DNA of 64,000 nt from CAUZIZ01 sp963579905 (lineage in GTDB: Bacteria > Acidobacteriota > UBA6911 > RPQK01 > JAJDTT01): positions 5,221 to 69,220 of the forward strand of contig CAUZIZ010000007.1 in assembly GCA_963579905.1 (NCBI GenBank), in the 5' to 3' direction. Below the pieces are notes generated by a model, which worked only from the letters and a program-made list of their open reading frames with translations, did no database searches and was not told the DNA's origin. Below, piece by piece: positions 62,744 through 64,000 of the stretch (its first letter is position 1; each line of letters starts with the position of its first letter). Position numbers and translations under genes: made by a program.

Positions 62744-63679
62744 TCAGTTCAGCGAAATCTTCCAGGATTCAAGCTGCCCCCACAGATTAGGTAGAAGTAT
62801 TGCATCGGGTAGGTCAGGGACGATCGATGAGATTTCCTTCACAGCTTCCTCTGCCAGGTTTCCCTTCGCGAGCATCGCCAGATTGGATTCCAGCTGCTCC
62901 CGGGTTTCCAGGCCTACGACGACGCCAGTGACTCCTTCGAGGGACGCGGCGAAGCGGAGCGCCAGCTCCGGCAACGACATCGCCAGAGCCTCCGCACTTC
63001 TCTCCAGGCGTCTCCGAACTGGTTTGACGGCAGTCAGCCGCTCAGGCACTCCCTCCTCTGGTAGCAACAGCAGCCCCTGCAGATAGACGCTGCGGACAAA
63101 GATCGCGATCCCTTTGGATTTTGCCCTTTGAAGGACGCCACTCCTTACCAACCTTTGATCCAATAGGCTGAGGGGATGCTGAATCGCATCGATACCGGGG
63201 GTCTCGATTGCCTGCATCGCCTGCTCCGGCGTATAGACTGAGACTCCAGCGTGTTGAATCAGGCCCTCCTTTTTCAGGGACACCAGGGCGTCGATGTGGC
63301 CGAGCTGCTCGGCCCGGTGGAAGAGGCAGAGCGGAAGGGTTTCCAGGCGCAGGCGGCGTAAAGATCTGATCACCGAGTTCCGTACGAAACTCCCATCCTT
63401 AGTGGCCTCTAGATGGGAGATTTTGGAGCACACGAAAGCGACCTGTTTCAGCTGGAGTTCTTCCAGTATCTGTCCCAGAAGGCCTTCGCTTTCCCCATAC
63501 TCGGCAGCCGTATCCAGGCCCACTGGCCCTGATTCGAAGGCTCTTTTGACGATTTCTCGAATCGCCACATACGGAGGCTGGCCCACCTGATTGGCGATCC
63601 CGTAGGAAGGGATCCCTAACTGAGCCGTGCCCAGTGAGAATCTAGGGAAGTCGAGACCGGGCTCTACAGAGTTAATCAT
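62744..63679 (-). CDS. Aldo/keto reductase
   Basis: 311 residues, TIM barrel with LGTAQLGIPSYGIAN at strand 1, LDTAAEYGESEGLLGQIL with the catalytic Asp and Tyr, SKISHLEATKD in place of the Lys region, a conserved LFHRAEQ (the His position), then VSVYTPEQAMQA and a C-terminal NADP-binding tail (VVGLETREQLESNL). It would reduce a sugar or aldehyde with NADPH. It is 22-25 bp from the ABC gene and may share its operon. Confidence 0.88.
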   Translation of the reverse strand: MINSVEPGLDFPRFSLGTAQLGIPSYGIANQVGQPPYVAIREIVKRAFESGPVGLDTAAEYGESEGLLGQILEELQLKQVAFVCSKISHLEATKDGSFVRNSVIRSLRRLRLETLPLCLFHRAEQLGHIDALVSLKKEGLIQHAGVSVYTPEQAMQAIETPGIDAIQHPLSLLDQRLVRSGVLQRAKSKGIAIFVRSVYLQGLLLLPEEGVPERLTAVKPVRRRLERSAEALAMSLPELALRFAASLEGVTGVVVGLETREQLESNLAMLAKGNLAEEAVKEISSIVPDLPDAILLPNLWGQLESWKISLN

Positions 63680-63694
63680 GATATTCCAACTGGG

Positions 63695-64000
63695 TTATCC
63701 CAGAGAACGCAGCTGCCAAGTGTGTGAGGCGTCCTGCAGTTCAAACATGCGAGCGTAGAGGCCACCCACTCGCATCAGTTCCTCATGGTTTCCCGTTTCG
63801 AAAACGCGGCCTCTTTGCAACACCACCAGCCGATCGGCGTTTCGGACCGTAGACAGCCGATGGGCGATGACAATCAGGGTGCGGCCTTTCGCCAACCGGG
63901 ACAGGGCCGCTCTGATCTCTTCCTCTGACTCGGAATCGATGCTAGAGGTGGCCTCGTCCAGGATCAGAATAGGGGCATCCTTCAGGAGCGCCCTGGCGAT
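63695..64000 (-). CDS. ABC exporter ATPase domain, C-terminal end (partial)
   Basis: The window edge cuts the gene. The part present has IARALLKDAPILILDEATSSIDSE (Walker B and D-loop), TLIVIAHRLSTVRNADRLVVLQRGRV (H-loop) and FETGNHEELM, typical of fused transmembrane-ATPase exporters of the MsbA type. Signature motif and membrane domain lie beyond 64000. Confidence 0.9.
   Translation of the reverse strand: MARALLKDAPILILDEATSSIDSESEEEIRAALSRLAKGRTLIVIAHRLSTVRNADRLVVLQRGRVFETGNHEELMRVGGLYARMFELQDASHTWQLRSLG

Noticed and set aside
1..64000. tRNA, rRNA or CRISPR arrays
   Set aside because: No cloverleaf with the TTCGA/TTCAA T-loop and no regularly spaced short direct repeats were found by eye on either strand. 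A scan with tRNA and CRISPR software would be decisive.

Overview
The window reads as chromosomal DNA of an Acidobacteriota-like bacterium. The strongest hints are two secreted proteins of the acidobacterial VWFA-related type (15697-16590 and 54584-55552 minus), a BlaI/BlaR1 pair whose peptidase carries a TonB-like C-terminus, and many Tat-exported or secreted catabolic enzymes (TIM-barrel isomerase, creatininase, amidohydrolase, enolase-superfamily enzyme, BNR and PQQ propellers). The phylum is an inference from gene content; no rRNA or tRNA gene was recognised.

Layout. 0-4.3 kb is a graveyard: an FMN hydroxyacid dehydrogenase fragment abutting a dead IS91 transposase, a deleted glycosidase-like gene, an intact BNR sialidase-like gene, a multihaem cytochrome stump and a methyltransferase. 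4.7-10.2 kb holds a phytanoyl-CoA-dioxygenase-like enzyme, a lipoprotein phosphatase, a GNAT protein, the overlapping pair hisE-hisG, and a divergent pair (HpcH/HpaI aldolase, D-2-hydroxyacid dehydrogenase), both with exported N-termini. 10.2-22.5 kb has a broken Pit phosphate transporter, a WecA/MraY-type transferase, a Tat-exported isomerase, a VWFA protein, a HAD-thioesterase-AhpD-like cluster, lipA and two coupled glycosyltransferases. 22.5-37 kb is catabolic: phosphotriesterase-like, B3 metallo-beta-lactamase-like, fluoroacetate-dehalogenase-like, maleate-isomerase-like, Gfo/Idh/MocA, an operon of an NRAMP transporter with a calcium-repeat insert plus class IV aminotransferase plus DUF2277, then broken amidohydrolase and creatininase genes. 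37-50 kb has a TPR lipoprotein, BlaI with a dead BlaR1, a dead DinB gene, an enolase-superfamily enzyme, a YdcF-like protein, a 1,099-residue modular secreted protein and a PQQ propeller with EF-hands. 50-64 kb has a CBM9-like protein, an SDR, the operon VWFA-NUDIX-Mrp-DUF971, an ABC exporter pair, an esterase, a histidinol-phosphatase, a broken ECF sigma factor, an aldo/keto reductase and the edge of an ABC exporter.

Two features dominate. First, gene decay: about a dozen genes carry frameshifts, in-frame stops of all three kinds, internal deletions or element junctions, side by side with intact housekeeping genes. Second, at least four families of short non-coding dispersed elements fill the spaces: a 200-285 bp family (about ten copies, two 5' variants), a ~187 bp MITE with 24 bp terminal inverted repeats that supplies gene stop codons, a 183 bp MITE-like unit and a REP-type hairpin. 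All identifications are from reading the sequence; no database search was made.
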